Shown: positions 16,748-25,153, counted from the first letter of the stretch. The stretch is DNA of 64,000 bases from Bacillota bacterium (GCA_023390815.1 JAEWCC010000019.1:95262-159261), one strand, 5' to 3'. Numbers and translations: made by a program. Notes: a model not told the origin generated them from the sequence alone.

Positions 16748-17326
16748 TTGCTTGCCTGCTTTCATCTCAAGGCGGTCATACGGCTGGATAACCTGCGCGT
16801 ACATCTTATTGTATCCTTTTTATTTATTCGAGTGAAACGCGAATACGTGATTAAACGCGATAAAAAAGAATTCCTGGTGCTGTACCAAATTAAGGCCGGG
16901 AAAGAGAAAAAAATCGCTTCCCTTAAGTCTGTCCTCCTGAAAAAAGACAAGGATGAGGCAACCGATATATCGATTGTCGACTTGTTTAAAATCATACTGC
17001 AAAACCGGCGCGATCGTAAAGAAAGCGCATTTTCATACCTCAACAAAAAAAGCCGCTTTAATGTAAATACAGAGGTTGCTTTGGGCGTGGGGGATGCTTA
17101 TTATACCGCGTTGCTGTGCGGCTTGCTGGCGGCAGTCGGCGGTTCATTTTGTGCTGCCTATAAGGAAAAAAAGAGACAGTTTCGAATCTCAGTTGGGCCG
17201 GTGTACAACCAGCTGTCATTTTCGCTTCATTTGGACTGCATAATCACCATAACACCTGCAAATATTATACTTGGATATTTTATCTACAAAATAAGAACAA
17301 GGGGTAAAGAAAATGCATCCGATTGA
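16748..17326 (+). CDS. DUF2953 family protein, start uncertain
   Basis: About 192 residues of the DUF2953 family, found next to ytfJ in spore-forming Firmicutes; function unknown. The frame is open upstream to 16688 and encodes a strongly hydrophobic helix (VVIIFVALICLAIIIILLA) that should be the N-terminal membrane anchor, but no ATG, GTG or TTG precedes that helix in frame. The listed start is a TTG inside it. A rare ATT start near 16706-16709, after GGGAAAGG (16691-16698), would restore the whole helix. The C-terminus has a second hydrophobic stretch (ANIILGYFIY). It overlaps ytfJ by 14 bases. Confidence 0.72.
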   Translation: MLACFHLKAVIRLDNLRVHLIVSFLFIRVKREYVIKRDKKEFLVLYQIKAGKEKKIASLKSVLLKKDKDEATDISIVDLFKIILQNRRDRKESAFSYLNKKSRFNVNTEVALGVGDAYYTALLCGLLAAVGGSFCAAYKEKKRQFRISVGPVYNQLSFSLHLDCIITITPANIILGYFIYKIRTRGKENASD

Positions 17327-17714
17327 GAATATCATGCAGACGGCAATGACTAAAATCAAGGAAATCGTAGATGTCAACACCATCGTCGGAGATCCGGTTG
17401 TATCGGCGGACGGCTCTACGATCATACCCATCACCAAAGTGAGCTTTGCTTTTGTTGCAGGCGGAGGCGAATACGGCAAGTCTTCGGGAGGTCAATCCCA
17501 AGATAATTCGGGGAACCCGCATCCCTTTGCCGGAGGCGCAAGCTCGGGAATCTGCATTACGCCTGTCGGATTCCTCGTCGTGGATGAGTGCAATGTACAG
17601 CTGCTCCCGGTTGCGGGCAGAAACCTTGTGGAGCAGATTATCGAGTCGATACCGCAGCTCATCACGGAGATCAAAGATGCGGTACGCAGCAAAAACAGCG
17701 AAGAGGTGGAATAA
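17313..17714 (+). CDS. ytfJ: GerW/YtfJ family sporulation protein
   Basis: 133 residues. The family is made in the forespore; in Bacillus subtilis GerW is needed for normal germination. Signatures: the N-terminal helix, DPVVSADGSTIIPITKVSFAF, a Gly/Ser-rich loop (GGGEYGKSSGG) and GGASSGICITPVGFLVV. The 3' neighbour is a D,D-carboxypeptidase and the 5' neighbour DUF2953, a neighbourhood typical of spore formers. With the SASP gene it is the main evidence that this organism sporulates. Confidence 0.92.
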   Translation: MHPIENIMQTAMTKIKEIVDVNTIVGDPVVSADGSTIIPITKVSFAFVAGGGEYGKSSGGQSQDNSGNPHPFAGGASSGICITPVGFLVVDECNVQLLPVAGRNLVEQIIESIPQLITEIKDAVRSKNSEEVE

Positions 17715-17717
17715 GCC

Positions 17718-18857
17718 TTGAAACGAGCCATCCCGAAATTGTTGGCATTCGTGGTAGCTTTCTGCGCGATATTTGCTTATAATGTGAATGACAGCAAGGC
17801 GGAGGTTGGGGTTACCGCAAAATCCGCCATACTGATCGAAGCGTCCACAGGCCGTATATTGTTTGAACAAAATGCGTACGAGAAGCGGCCGATGGCGTCC
17901 ACCACTAAGGTCATGACGGCGATACTGGCTTTGGAAAATTGTGATCCGAACGATACCGTCGTGGTGTCTGATAACGCGAGCGGCGTCGGGGGGTCCTCGA
18001 TATGGCTTTCCGCCGGCGAACATATGCCGCTTACGGACATGCTTTTCGGCCTGATGCTGAGTTCCGGCAACGATGCAGCCATCGCGATTGCAGAGCATGT
18101 GGCAGGCAGCGTTGACGAGTTTGTTGCGATGATGAACGCCAAAGCGCAGGAGATCGGTGCATATAATACCCATTTCGTCAATCCCAATGGGTTACCGGCG
18201 GACGATCACTATACGACCGCTTACGACCTTGCATTAATATGCGCTTACGCTATGCGCAACGCGTATTTTAATGAGATCGTCAAAACGCAATACAAGACGA
18301 TCCCCTGGGAAGGGCACGAATGGGACCGTGTCTGCAAAAACAAGAACAAGCTGCTTTGGAACTACGAGGGCGGTAACGGCATTAAGACCGGTTATACTGA
18401 TGCGGCTGGCAAGTGCCTGTGTGCGGCGGCAAAACGCACCGGAATGCAGCTGATCGCAGTGGTACTGGACGCACCGGATATGTTCAACGACTGCACGCGG
18501 CTACTCGATTACGGCTTTGAAAACTATTCGCTTCATACGCTCATGAAGAGCGGAGAGCACGTAGGAGATATCAACGTCGCTCACGGCATGGAGGAAGGAT
18601 TTTCAGTCTATACAGATCAGGACGTGTCTTATCCGCTGACAGAAGAGGAGTACGCGCGGGTACAGAAGAAAATTTACATCGAATCGGCGATTGAAGCTCC
18701 GGTGTCAAAGGGTCAATTGGTCGGTACTATCGATATCTGGCTGGACGGCAAGCGCGTCTATTCATCCAACTTGACCGCGCCGAAAGAGATCGGCGATAAT
18801 TCATATTCATTTAACTTGCAAAGGCTGCTGGAGATGTGGATCAATCCCGCGGCTTAG
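17718..18857 (+). CDS. D-alanyl-D-alanine carboxypeptidase (DacF-like, PBP5 family)
   Basis: 379 residues with an N-terminal signal peptide (LLAFVVAFCAIFAYNV). Serine peptidase S11 motifs are all present: SxxK in MASTTKVM, SGN in SSGNDAAIAIAEH, and KTG in GIKTGYTDAAGK. A C-terminal beta-rich PBP5_C-like domain follows (~280-350). Removes the terminal D-Ala from pentapeptide stems and thereby limits cross-linking. Position beside ytfJ suggests the sporulation-linked DacF branch, but the vegetative DacA branch cannot be excluded. The start is TTG, three bases after the ytfJ stop. Confidence 0.92.
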   Translation: MKRAIPKLLAFVVAFCAIFAYNVNDSKAEVGVTAKSAILIEASTGRILFEQNAYEKRPMASTTKVMTAILALENCDPNDTVVVSDNASGVGGSSIWLSAGEHMPLTDMLFGLMLSSGNDAAIAIAEHVAGSVDEFVAMMNAKAQEIGAYNTHFVNPNGLPADDHYTTAYDLALICAYAMRNAYFNEIVKTQYKTIPWEGHEWDRVCKNKNKLLWNYEGGNGIKTGYTDAAGKCLCAAAKRTGMQLIAVVLDAPDMFNDCTRLLDYGFENYSLHTLMKSGEHVGDINVAHGMEEGFSVYTDQDVSYPLTEEEYARVQKKIYIESAIEAPVSKGQLVGTIDIWLDGKRVYSSNLTAPKEIGDNSYSFNLQRLLEMWINPAA

Positions 18858-18870
18858 CGCGGAGGACAGT

Positions 18871-19584
18871 GTGAGGTTAAACAGATACATCGCTATGTGC
18901 GGCGCCAGCTCGCGTCGCGGCGCGGATGCGCTGATCGCGAGCGGGCGCGTTACGGTGAACGGCGATGCCGTGACAACAATGGGGCCTGATATCGACATTG
19001 ACAACGATACTGTATGTCTGGACGGAAAGTCGCTGAAACCGGAACCTGAAAAGGTGTACATCGTACTCAACAAACCGTCTGGCTATATCAGCGCATGCAG
19101 CGACGATCGCGGCAGAAAGACGGTGCTGTCGCTGATTGACGGGGTAGAAGCGCGTATTTTTCCGGTAGGCAGGCTCGATTATGATACCGAAGGTCTGCTG
19201 CTGCTCACCAACGACGGCGATTTTGCCTACCGGTGTACCCATCCTGCGCATGAGGTGGAAAAGAAATACCTGGCTATGGCAACCGGCCAGCTCAACGATG
19301 CGGCGATCGAGTCACTTCGTACAGGCGTTATGCTGGATGGCGTTAAAACTTACCCCGCGACCGTGGAGGTGAAAAAGCGCAACTCGCGTGAAACGCATCT
19401 GGTGATTGCGATTCATGAAGGAAGGAACCGCCAGGTGCGGCGAATGCTAGAAGCGGTCGGGTCTACGGTGAAATTCTTACGGCGAATTAGCGAGGGCAGC
19501 CTTGTTTTGGGCGAGCTAAAGCCTGGCCAGTGGAGATACTTATCCGGTGAAGAACTCAAGCAATTCCTGCGCTTGATTGAATAA
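18871..19584 (+). CDS. rluB: Ribosomal large-subunit pseudouridine synthase (RluB/RsuA family)
   Basis: 237 residues. N-terminal S4 RNA-binding domain (MRLNRYIAMCGASSRRGADA) then a RsuA/RluB catalytic domain with the active-site motif VGRLDYDTEGLLLLTNDG (catalytic Asp) and HEGRNRQVRRMLEAVG. Converts uridine to pseudouridine in 23S rRNA; the precise site is inferred from family. Start is GTG with GGAGG five bases upstream. This gene follows the scpAB/ytfJ/dac run in many clostridia. Confidence 0.93.
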   Translation: MRLNRYIAMCGASSRRGADALIASGRVTVNGDAVTTMGPDIDIDNDTVCLDGKSLKPEPEKVYIVLNKPSGYISACSDDRGRKTVLSLIDGVEARIFPVGRLDYDTEGLLLLTNDGDFAYRCTHPAHEVEKKYLAMATGQLNDAAIESLRTGVMLDGVKTYPATVEVKKRNSRETHLVIAIHEGRNRQVRRMLEAVGSTVKFLRRISEGSLVLGELKPGQWRYLSGEELKQFLRLIE

Positions 19585-19727
19585 GGCAGCCAGGGCTCTT
19601 TTTTTTTGGATTTTTTCTATTAACGCAGAGGAAATAGGGGATTAATGTAGAATAAAGAAATTGGGGTAGGATAGGACTTATTTATTCAAGGGTACGCAAT
19701 CACATACTTTTAATGGAGGTTTTCACC

Positions 19728-21155
19728 ATGGGCGAACACAATGCCTTTGACGTCCTGGCTCGGAAAAGGCAAACACTCCTTGCCGGAAACGCCAAAGAAA
19801 AAACAGAAACCCAGCAGGCACAGCCCAAACCGACTGCACGTGAGCGCGTCGCGAAGCTGCTCGACAGTCAGAGCTTTGTCGAGACTGACGCATTTATCCA
19901 GCAGACCGGCGCAGCGCAAAGCGCGCCCGGCGAAGGCGTCGTAACGGGTTATGGTACGATCGATGGCCGCGGCGTCTATGTGATCTCTCAGGACTATGCA
20001 GTGCTGGGCGGCGCGATGAGCGCCATGCATGCCGCCAAAATGGGCAAAACACTTGAACTCGCTGGTAAGACGGGACTCCCGGTTGTGATGATGCTCGATT
20101 CGATGGGCGTACGCCTCGGTGAAGGCGCGGCCGCGCTGCACGGCTTTGGCAGTGTTTTCGCCAAGATGGCGCAGCTATCCGGCGTGGTGCCGGTTATTAC
20201 TGTGATTTGCGGTCAGTGCGCGGGAACCGCAGCTTTCTTTGCTCCGTTAAGCGACTTTGTCGTTATGGCCAAAGGGTCCGGCAGCATATTCACCGCTGCG
20301 CCCGGGGCCTTTAACAAGACCGGAGAAACACCACATACCGACAAAATCGGCGGCGCAGCCGCCATGGCGAAACAGGGCATTGCCCACTTCTATTGTGCAT
20401 CGGAAGAAGAGGCATTTTCCTGCGCACGGCAGCTGCTTTCGTATCTGCCCGACAATAACCTCGTGGACACTCCCGACGAAGACTGCACCGATGACCTTAA
20501 CCGTATGATCGAGAACTATAACGGACCATTCGACACACGGCAAATGGTGCGTTCCGTGATGGACAACAGCATATTCTTTGAAATACAGGCTGGCTACGCC
20601 GCCGGGATCATCACCGGCTTTTCGCGGGTCAACGGGCGCAGCGTGGGTGTCGTCGCCTCATCGGGCGCTCTGCTGGACGAGGACGCCAGCGCGAAAGCGG
20701 CAGGGTTTGTGAGCCTTTGCGACGCGTTCGGCCTTCCGGTTGTAACCTTTGTCAATACGCCGGGTTTTGCGCTGTCCGAACGTCAAAGCGGTATCATCCG
20801 CGCGGGCGGCAGACTGATTGGCGCATACGCGGAAGCCACAGTGCCCATGATTACGGTCATCACCGGCAAGGCGATCGGCGGCGGCTATGTGGCATTGGCA
20901 TCCAGAGCGCTGGGCGCAGACATGGTTTATGCATGGCCGCAGGCAGAGATATCGTGCATGTCTCCCGAAGCTACGGCGATCATCATGGATTCTGAAAAAG
21001 CGGCGGAGGCTGCGTCACCGTTTGAGGCAGCAGAGGCGGGTTTCGTGGACGAAGTCATCTATCCTGCCGAAACGCGCCAGCGCATTGCGGGCGCGCTTGA
21101 ACTCGCGATTGGCAAGCGGGAAAACAGGCTTCCTAAAAAGCCGCGTTTGCGCTAA
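19728..21155 (+). CDS. Acyl-CoA carboxyltransferase subunit (12S/MmdA-like)
   Basis: 475 residues with two crotonase-fold halves of a biotin-dependent carboxyltransferase. Motifs: RERVAKLLDSQSF at the N-terminus, VISQDYAVLGGAMSAMHAAK, GQCAGTAAFFAPLSDF, and in the second half TFVNTPGFALSERQSG and GKAIGGGYVALASRALGAD, which build the CoA and biotin sites. It would move carboxyl between biotin and an acyl-CoA (malonyl- or methylmalonyl-CoA). About 40 residues shorter than classic MmdA/PccB. First gene of a four-gene cluster with an OadG-like peptide, a biotin carrier and a 5S-type carboxyltransferase. The ATG at 19728 is chosen over one 15 bases upstream because GGAGG fits only this one. Confidence 0.85.
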   Translation: MGEHNAFDVLARKRQTLLAGNAKEKTETQQAQPKPTARERVAKLLDSQSFVETDAFIQQTGAAQSAPGEGVVTGYGTIDGRGVYVISQDYAVLGGAMSAMHAAKMGKTLELAGKTGLPVVMMLDSMGVRLGEGAAALHGFGSVFAKMAQLSGVVPVITVICGQCAGTAAFFAPLSDFVVMAKGSGSIFTAAPGAFNKTGETPHTDKIGGAAAMAKQGIAHFYCASEEEAFSCARQLLSYLPDNNLVDTPDEDCTDDLNRMIENYNGPFDTRQMVRSVMDNSIFFEIQAGYAAGIITGFSRVNGRSVGVVASSGALLDEDASAKAAGFVSLCDAFGLPVVTFVNTPGFALSERQSGIIRAGGRLIGAYAEATVPMITVITGKAIGGGYVALASRALGADMVYAWPQAEISCMSPEATAIIMDSEKAAEAASPFEAAEAGFVDEVIYPAETRQRIAGALELAIGKRENRLPKKPRLR

Positions 21156-21168
21156 GGGGATGTGAGCT

Positions 21169-21420
21169 ATGTTTGGAAAGCGTAAAGCTGCAAAAGAAAA
21201 ACATGACGCGGTAACAACAACGGATCAGGTGATTACCGCGGTCCCTGTCGAAGCTCCGCGCGAAGACGCCGCGTTGATCGCTGTTATTGCGGCGGCAATC
21301 GCCGCCAGCCTCGGGACCTCGGCAAACGGAATCGTAATCCGTTCGCTCAAGCGCAGCCACACCAGCACCCCCAAATGGGGTGTCGCGGGCAGAGAACAAC
21401 AGATATATCATCAATTTTAA
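21169..21420 (+). CDS. Small OadG/delta-type subunit of a biotin-dependent decarboxylase or transcarboxylase
   Basis: 83 residues. One hydrophobic helix, ALIAVIAAAIAASLG, is followed by a positively charged stretch and a C-terminal PKWGVAGREQQIY motif. The W-x-x-AGR ending is typical of the small membrane subunits (OadG, MmdE, GcdD) that tether sodium-pump decarboxylases. The usual N-terminal membrane helix of OadG is replaced by a charged Lys/Glu segment. Lies between the acyl-CoA carboxyltransferase and the biotin carrier genes. No beta (membrane pump) subunit gene is visible. Confidence 0.72.
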   Translation: MFGKRKAAKEKHDAVTTTDQVITAVPVEAPREDAALIAVIAAAIAASLGTSANGIVIRSLKRSHTSTPKWGVAGREQQIYHQF

Positions 21421-21437
21421 TATCGGAGGAAATGGGT

Positions 21438-21848
21438 ATGCGTAAATTCAAGATCAACGTCAATGGAATCAGCTACGATGTAGAAGTGGAAGAACTCGGC
21501 GGCGCGGTTTATGCCCCCGCTCCGGCTGCAGCACCCGCAGCGCCGGCTCCGGTAATGGCAGCTGCTCCGGTGGCAGCGCCGGCGGCTCCTGTCGCGGCTC
21601 CTGCTCCCGCTCCAAGCGCGGGCCCAGTTGAGGCAGGCACACAGATCAAGAGCCCGATGCCGGGAACGATCCTTGATATCAAAGTCAGCGTCGGGGATAT
21701 TGTAAAGGAACGCGACGTGCTGCTGGTATTGGAAGCCATGAAGATGGAAAACGAGATACAGGCGCCGATTGCTGGAAAAGTTGTCGGAGTGCACACAAGC
21801 AAAGGGGCCTCTGCAAACGCCGGCGATCTTCTTATCGTGATCGCTTAA
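21438..21848 (+). CDS. Biotin carboxyl carrier protein (1.3S/gamma subunit type)
   Basis: 136 residues. N-terminal KFKINVNGISYDVEVEEL, a flexible Ala/Pro linker (~residues 25-65), and a C-terminal biotinyl domain with the biotinylation motif EAMKMENEI (biotin on the Lys). Carries carboxybiotin between the 5S-type and 12S-type carboxyltransferases encoded on either side. The ATG at 21438 is preferred over in-frame ATGs upstream because GGAGGA is seven bases before it. Confidence 0.93.
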   Translation: MRKFKINVNGISYDVEVEELGGAVYAPAPAAAPAAPAPVMAAAPVAAPAAPVAAPAPAPSAGPVEAGTQIKSPMPGTILDIKVSVGDIVKERDVLLVLEAMKMENEIQAPIAGKVVGVHTSKGASANAGDLLIVIA

Positions 21849-21871
21849 CGCTCTTAATGGAGGCATAAAAG

Positions 21872-23269
21872 ATGGGTAAAGTTTATATCACGGATACCAT
21901 ACTGCGTGACGCACACCAATCCCAGGCGGCGACGCGCATGAAGACGTCCGAAATGCTCCCCGTGGCCGAACTGCTCAATAAGGCAGGTTACTGGTCACTC
22001 GAAGCATGGGGCGGCGCAACGTACGACTCTTGCCTGCGTTTCCTCAATGAAGACCCGTGGGAGCGTTTGAGGCAGCTGCGCAAGGCAATGCCCGATACGC
22101 GCCTGCAGATGCTGCTGCGCGGGCAGAACCTGCTGGGCTATAAACACTACGCGGACGACGTAGTGGACCTGTTCGTGCAAAAAGCGATCGAGAACGGCAT
22201 CGACGTGATTCGTATTTTCGACGCGCTTAACGACACGCGCAACATGAAGCGCGCAATGGAAGCCACAAAGCGTTTCGGCGGGCACTGCGAAGCGGCGATA
22301 TCGTACACGACGAGCCCGGTGCACACGCGCGAATACTTCGTCAAGCTCGCCAAGGAACTCGAGACAATGGGCGCGGATACGATCTGCATCAAGGATATGG
22401 CGAACCTGCTGCTTCCTTATGAAGCCTTCACGCTTGTTTCGGAAATGAAGAAGGTCATCAAAGTGCCCATTCACGTGCATACACACAACAAGAGCGGCAC
22501 GGGCGATATGACCTACCTCAAGGCAATCGAAGCAGGCGCGGAGATCGTGGACTGCTCGCTCTCGGCAATGGCCAACGGCACCTCCCAGCCCTGCACAGAG
22601 TCTCTCGTAGCGACGCTGCAAGGCACGGAATACGATACCGGCATGGATATCGCGCTGCTCGACCGGATCTCCGAGCACTTTGCGAAGGTGTCCAAGCGGC
22701 TGATGGACGACGGATTCCTGAAGCTCGACGTATACGGCGTCGATATCAAGACGCTCATCTATCAGGTGCCGGGCGGTATGTTCAGTAACATGCTCGACCA
22801 GCTCGAAAAACAGGGCGCACGCGACAGACTGGCAGATGTGCTGGCGGAAGTACCGCGCGTTCGCGAGGACTTTGGATATCCGCCGCTTGTGACGCCGACA
22901 AGCCAGATCGTAGGCACGCAGGCGGTGCTCAATATCGTTGCGGGTGAGCGCTACAAGATGGTCACCAAGGAGAGCAAAGCACTTCTTCGGGGCGAATACG
23001 GCCATCTGCCCGCTCCGGTCAACGAGGACGTACGCAAAAAGTGCATCGGCGACGATCCGGTCATTACGCACCGCCCAGCCGACGATCTCGCACCTGAGCT
23101 TGACAAATACCGCGAAGAGATCAAGGAATACAGCACCGCGGATGAGGATGTTCTGTCCTACGCGATGTTCCCGCAGGTGGCACCCAAGTTCTTTGAATTC
23201 CGGCGCGCGCAGCAGTTTGGCGTAGACGCATCGACGCTTGACAAAAAGAACATGATCCATCCCGCATAA
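21872..23269 (+). CDS. Pyruvate/oxaloacetate carboxyltransferase (5S/OadA-like)
   Basis: 465 residues. A HMGL-like TIM barrel (~1-280) with the TILRDAHQS metal/substrate motif, CIKDMANLLLP (Lys carboxylated to bridge the metal) and the metal-binding HVHTHNKSG, followed by the PYC/OadA conserved domain (~300-460). Transfers carboxyl between biotin and pyruvate/oxaloacetate. Unlike full OadA it carries no biotinyl domain; that is the separate carrier gene upstream. Combination with a 12S-like subunit matches the layout of propionibacterial transcarboxylase. Confidence 0.92.
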   Translation: MGKVYITDTILRDAHQSQAATRMKTSEMLPVAELLNKAGYWSLEAWGGATYDSCLRFLNEDPWERLRQLRKAMPDTRLQMLLRGQNLLGYKHYADDVVDLFVQKAIENGIDVIRIFDALNDTRNMKRAMEATKRFGGHCEAAISYTTSPVHTREYFVKLAKELETMGADTICIKDMANLLLPYEAFTLVSEMKKVIKVPIHVHTHNKSGTGDMTYLKAIEAGAEIVDCSLSAMANGTSQPCTESLVATLQGTEYDTGMDIALLDRISEHFAKVSKRLMDDGFLKLDVYGVDIKTLIYQVPGGMFSNMLDQLEKQGARDRLADVLAEVPRVREDFGYPPLVTPTSQIVGTQAVLNIVAGERYKMVTKESKALLRGEYGHLPAPVNEDVRKKCIGDDPVITHRPADDLAPELDKYREEIKEYSTADEDVLSYAMFPQVAPKFFEFRRAQQFGVDASTLDKKNMIHPA

Positions 23270-23288
23270 ACAAATTTCTGATGATAAT

Positions 23289-23318
23289 GCCGGGCGATGT
23301 TTTATCCGTCGCCCGGCA
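23289..23318 (+). terminator. Hairpin after the carboxyltransferase cluster
   Basis: Perfect 9-bp stem GCCGGGCGA/TCGCCCGGC with an 11-12 nt loop. It lacks a T-tract (ACTTGAAAAA follows), so it may stabilise the 3' end or terminate weakly. Confidence 0.5.
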
Positions 23319-23319
23319 C

Positions 23320-23348
23320 TTGAAAAATGATGACCGATGCGGTATGAT
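23320..23348 (+). promoter_or_regulatory. Promoter of gapA
   Basis: TTGAAA (23320-23325), 17-bp spacer, TATGAT (23343-23348), directly after the hairpin of the preceding cluster and 47 bp before the gapA ATG. Confidence 0.7.
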
Positions 23349-23394
23349 AGGGACTATAAAGTTTGTGAATTTTTTATTATAAGGAGGAATTGTT

Positions 23395-24405
23395 ATGGCA
23401 ATCAAGGTTGGTATCAATGGATTCGGACGCATTGGCCGTCTCGTTTTTAGAGCGGCGGTGGACAACCCGAACATCGAGGTACTGGGAATCAACGATCCCT
23501 TTATCGATCCTGAGTATATGGTTTATATGCTCAAGTACGATACCGTGCATGGTCGCTTCAAGGGCAACGCTTCTTTCAAAGAGAACGCCATTGTTGTGAA
23601 CGGCCGTGAGATCAAGGTGTATGCGTGCATGAACGCTTCGGATATTCCGTGGAGCGAATGCGGCGCTGAATACATCGTCGAATCCACCGGCGTTTATACG
23701 ACCGTCGAAAAGGCGAGCGCTCACTTTGCGGGCGGCGCGAAGAAGGTCGTTATCTCGGCTCCTTCTGCGGATGCTCCGATGTTCGTCATGGGCGTGAACG
23801 AGAAGACCTATACCACCGACATGAAGGTCGTTTCCAACGCTTCGTGCACGACCAACTGCCTTGCGCCGCTGGCCAAAGTGGTTGACGACAACTTCGGTAT
23901 CATCGAAGGCCTGATGACCACGGTACACGCCACCACGGCCACCCAGAAGACCGTTGACGGCCCGTCCAAGAAGGACTGGAGGGGCGGCAGAGGCGCTGCG
24001 TTCAACATCATCCCCTCGTCCACAGGCGCTGCCAAAGCGGTCGGCAAGGTTATTCCGAAGCTCAATGGCAAGCTGACCGGCATGGCGTTCCGCGTGCCCA
24101 CGGCTGACGTCTCCGTTGTGGACTTAACCGTCCGCCTCGAGAAAGCCACGACCTATGACGAGATCAAGGCTGCGATGAAAGCGGCTGCGGATGGCGAGCT
24201 GAAGGGTATTCTCGGCTATACCGAGGACCAGGTCGTTTCGTCGGACTTCATTGGCGACGCCAGAACCAGCATCTTCGATGCGGGCGCGGGCATTATGCTC
24301 AACCCCAACTTCGTGAAGCTTGTTTCCTGGTACGACAACGAGTGGGGCTATTCCAACAAGGTTGTCAGCCTGATCGAGCACATGTCTGCGGTTGACAACA
24401 AATAA
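23395..24405 (+). CDS. gapA: Glyceraldehyde-3-phosphate dehydrogenase (type I)
   Basis: 336 residues. NAD-binding start KVGINGFGRIGRLVFRA, active site SNASCTTNCLAPLAKV (catalytic Cys in ASCTTNC), GRGAAFNIIPSSTGAAKAVG, and the final WYDNEWGYSNKVVSL. Catalyses the NAD-dependent oxidation of glyceraldehyde-3-phosphate in glycolysis. Asp in GINDPF after the second strand of the Rossmann fold indicates NAD preference. It has a strong RBS (AAGGAGG), its own promoter and a terminator, so it is monocistronic rather than in the usual gapA-pgk-tpiA operon. Confidence 0.97.
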   Translation: MAIKVGINGFGRIGRLVFRAAVDNPNIEVLGINDPFIDPEYMVYMLKYDTVHGRFKGNASFKENAIVVNGREIKVYACMNASDIPWSECGAEYIVESTGVYTTVEKASAHFAGGAKKVVISAPSADAPMFVMGVNEKTYTTDMKVVSNASCTTNCLAPLAKVVDDNFGIIEGLMTTVHATTATQKTVDGPSKKDWRGGRGAAFNIIPSSTGAAKAVGKVIPKLNGKLTGMAFRVPTADVSVVDLTVRLEKATTYDEIKAAMKAAADGELKGILGYTEDQVVSSDFIGDARTSIFDAGAGIMLNPNFVKLVSWYDNEWGYSNKVVSLIEHMSAVDNK

Positions 24406-24421
24406 TCATTGCACAGCAAAG

Positions 24422-24446
24422 GAGCGGCTGAAAGGCCGCTCTTTTA
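24422..24446 (+). terminator. Terminator after gapA
   Basis: Perfect 7-bp stem GAGCGGC/GCCGCTC with TTTTAT after it. Confidence 0.85.
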
Positions 24447-24535
24447 TATTCTGTCAATTTGGTTAAGTACGCATTAGCAGGGCCAGAATTACATTTACTT
24501 TTAGATCGACTATTTAATGGGTCCTTAATCCATTG

Positions 24536-24564
24536 TTGACACATGTTAACAGCTGTGTTAACAT
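24536..24564 (+). promoter_or_regulatory. Promoter with a perfect palindromic operator (GreA-like gene)
   Basis: TTGACA (24536-24541), 17-bp spacer, TAACAT (24559-24564). The whole spacer and -10 are occupied by a perfect inverted repeat with arms ATGTTAACA (24543-24551) and TGTTAACAT (24556-24564) around GCTG. A dimeric repressor bound here would exclude RNA polymerase. The regulator is not encoded next to it and was not identified. Confidence 0.7.
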
Positions 24565-24616
24565 CAATTCGTACATTTTGTTATTTCATGCCGAAATTTG
24601 TAATATGGAGGGGGAA

Positions 24617-25090
24617 ATGGGTAACGTTATATCCAAAGATGTATTCGATCATCTCTTGAATCATATGTTGGATATCCACCGCAAAAAAATGGGCATCGTG
24701 AGCGCATATACCATCGACTACGATTCGTATACCGGCAAGCTGAACTTTTTAAATACTTATATCAAGGGGATCGAAGCTTTTTTGGAATCCGCGATGGCCG
24801 AAAGCGAAATGACAGATCTGCCTTTTGTGATCTTGGGAAGCACGGTGCACCTGCGCCATGCCGACTCAAACAAAAGCGTACGTAAAAAGATTGTGCTGCC
24901 CAGCGAAAGCAACGCAGAGGGCGAGTGTGAGCCGCACGTTTGCTTTTCCGATTGGGGACATGCTTTACTGCTTAAGCATGCGGGAGAAAGGGTAGCAGTC
25001 GGAGACCCGTCTGAAGAGTATATCATCGAACGCATTACCGCTAATATTCATTCCAAAGCGCATGCTGAAAAAAATAACGCAAAAAAATGA
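24617..25090 (+). CDS. GreA/GreB C-terminal-like protein
   Basis: 157 residues from the ATG at 24617, chosen because GGAGGGGG directly precedes it; an open frame reaches further upstream but runs through the promoter. The second half (FVILGSTVHLRHADSNKSV ... GHALLLKHAGERVAVGDP) resembles the FKBP-like C-terminal domain of the transcript-cleavage factors GreA/GreB and of Rnk. The N-terminal half is helical (HLLNHMLDIHRKKMGI) but shorter than the GreA coiled coil and lacks its acidic tip pair in an obvious place, so cleavage-factor activity is not assured. It may bind RNA polymerase in the secondary channel. The palindromic operator suggests inducible expression. Confidence 0.6.
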   Translation: MGNVISKDVFDHLLNHMLDIHRKKMGIVSAYTIDYDSYTGKLNFLNTYIKGIEAFLESAMAESEMTDLPFVILGSTVHLRHADSNKSVRKKIVLPSESNAEGECEPHVCFSDWGHALLLKHAGERVAVGDPSEEYIIERITANIHSKAHAEKNNAKK

Positions 25091-25110
25091 TGCGGCATGC
25101 AAATTAGGGG

Positions 25111-25139
25111 TTGCCATATTCAAAGTTTTTTGTTAGAAT
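25111..25139 (+). promoter_or_regulatory. Promoter of tRNA-Glu
   Basis: TTGCCA (25111-25116), 17-bp spacer, TAGAAT (25134-25139), 14 bp before the mature tRNA 5' end. Confidence 0.7.
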
Positions 25140-25153
25140 AATTTTCGCGACTC

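Noticed and set aside
19585..19610. Terminator after rluB
   Set aside because: A nine-T tract is present but the only stem before it is about four base pairs (AGCC/GGCT), too weak to list.
21995..23260. A 421-codon open frame antisense to the 5S carboxyltransferase gene
   Set aside because: Its Arg/His/Val-rich translation matches no family and the sense gene is certain.
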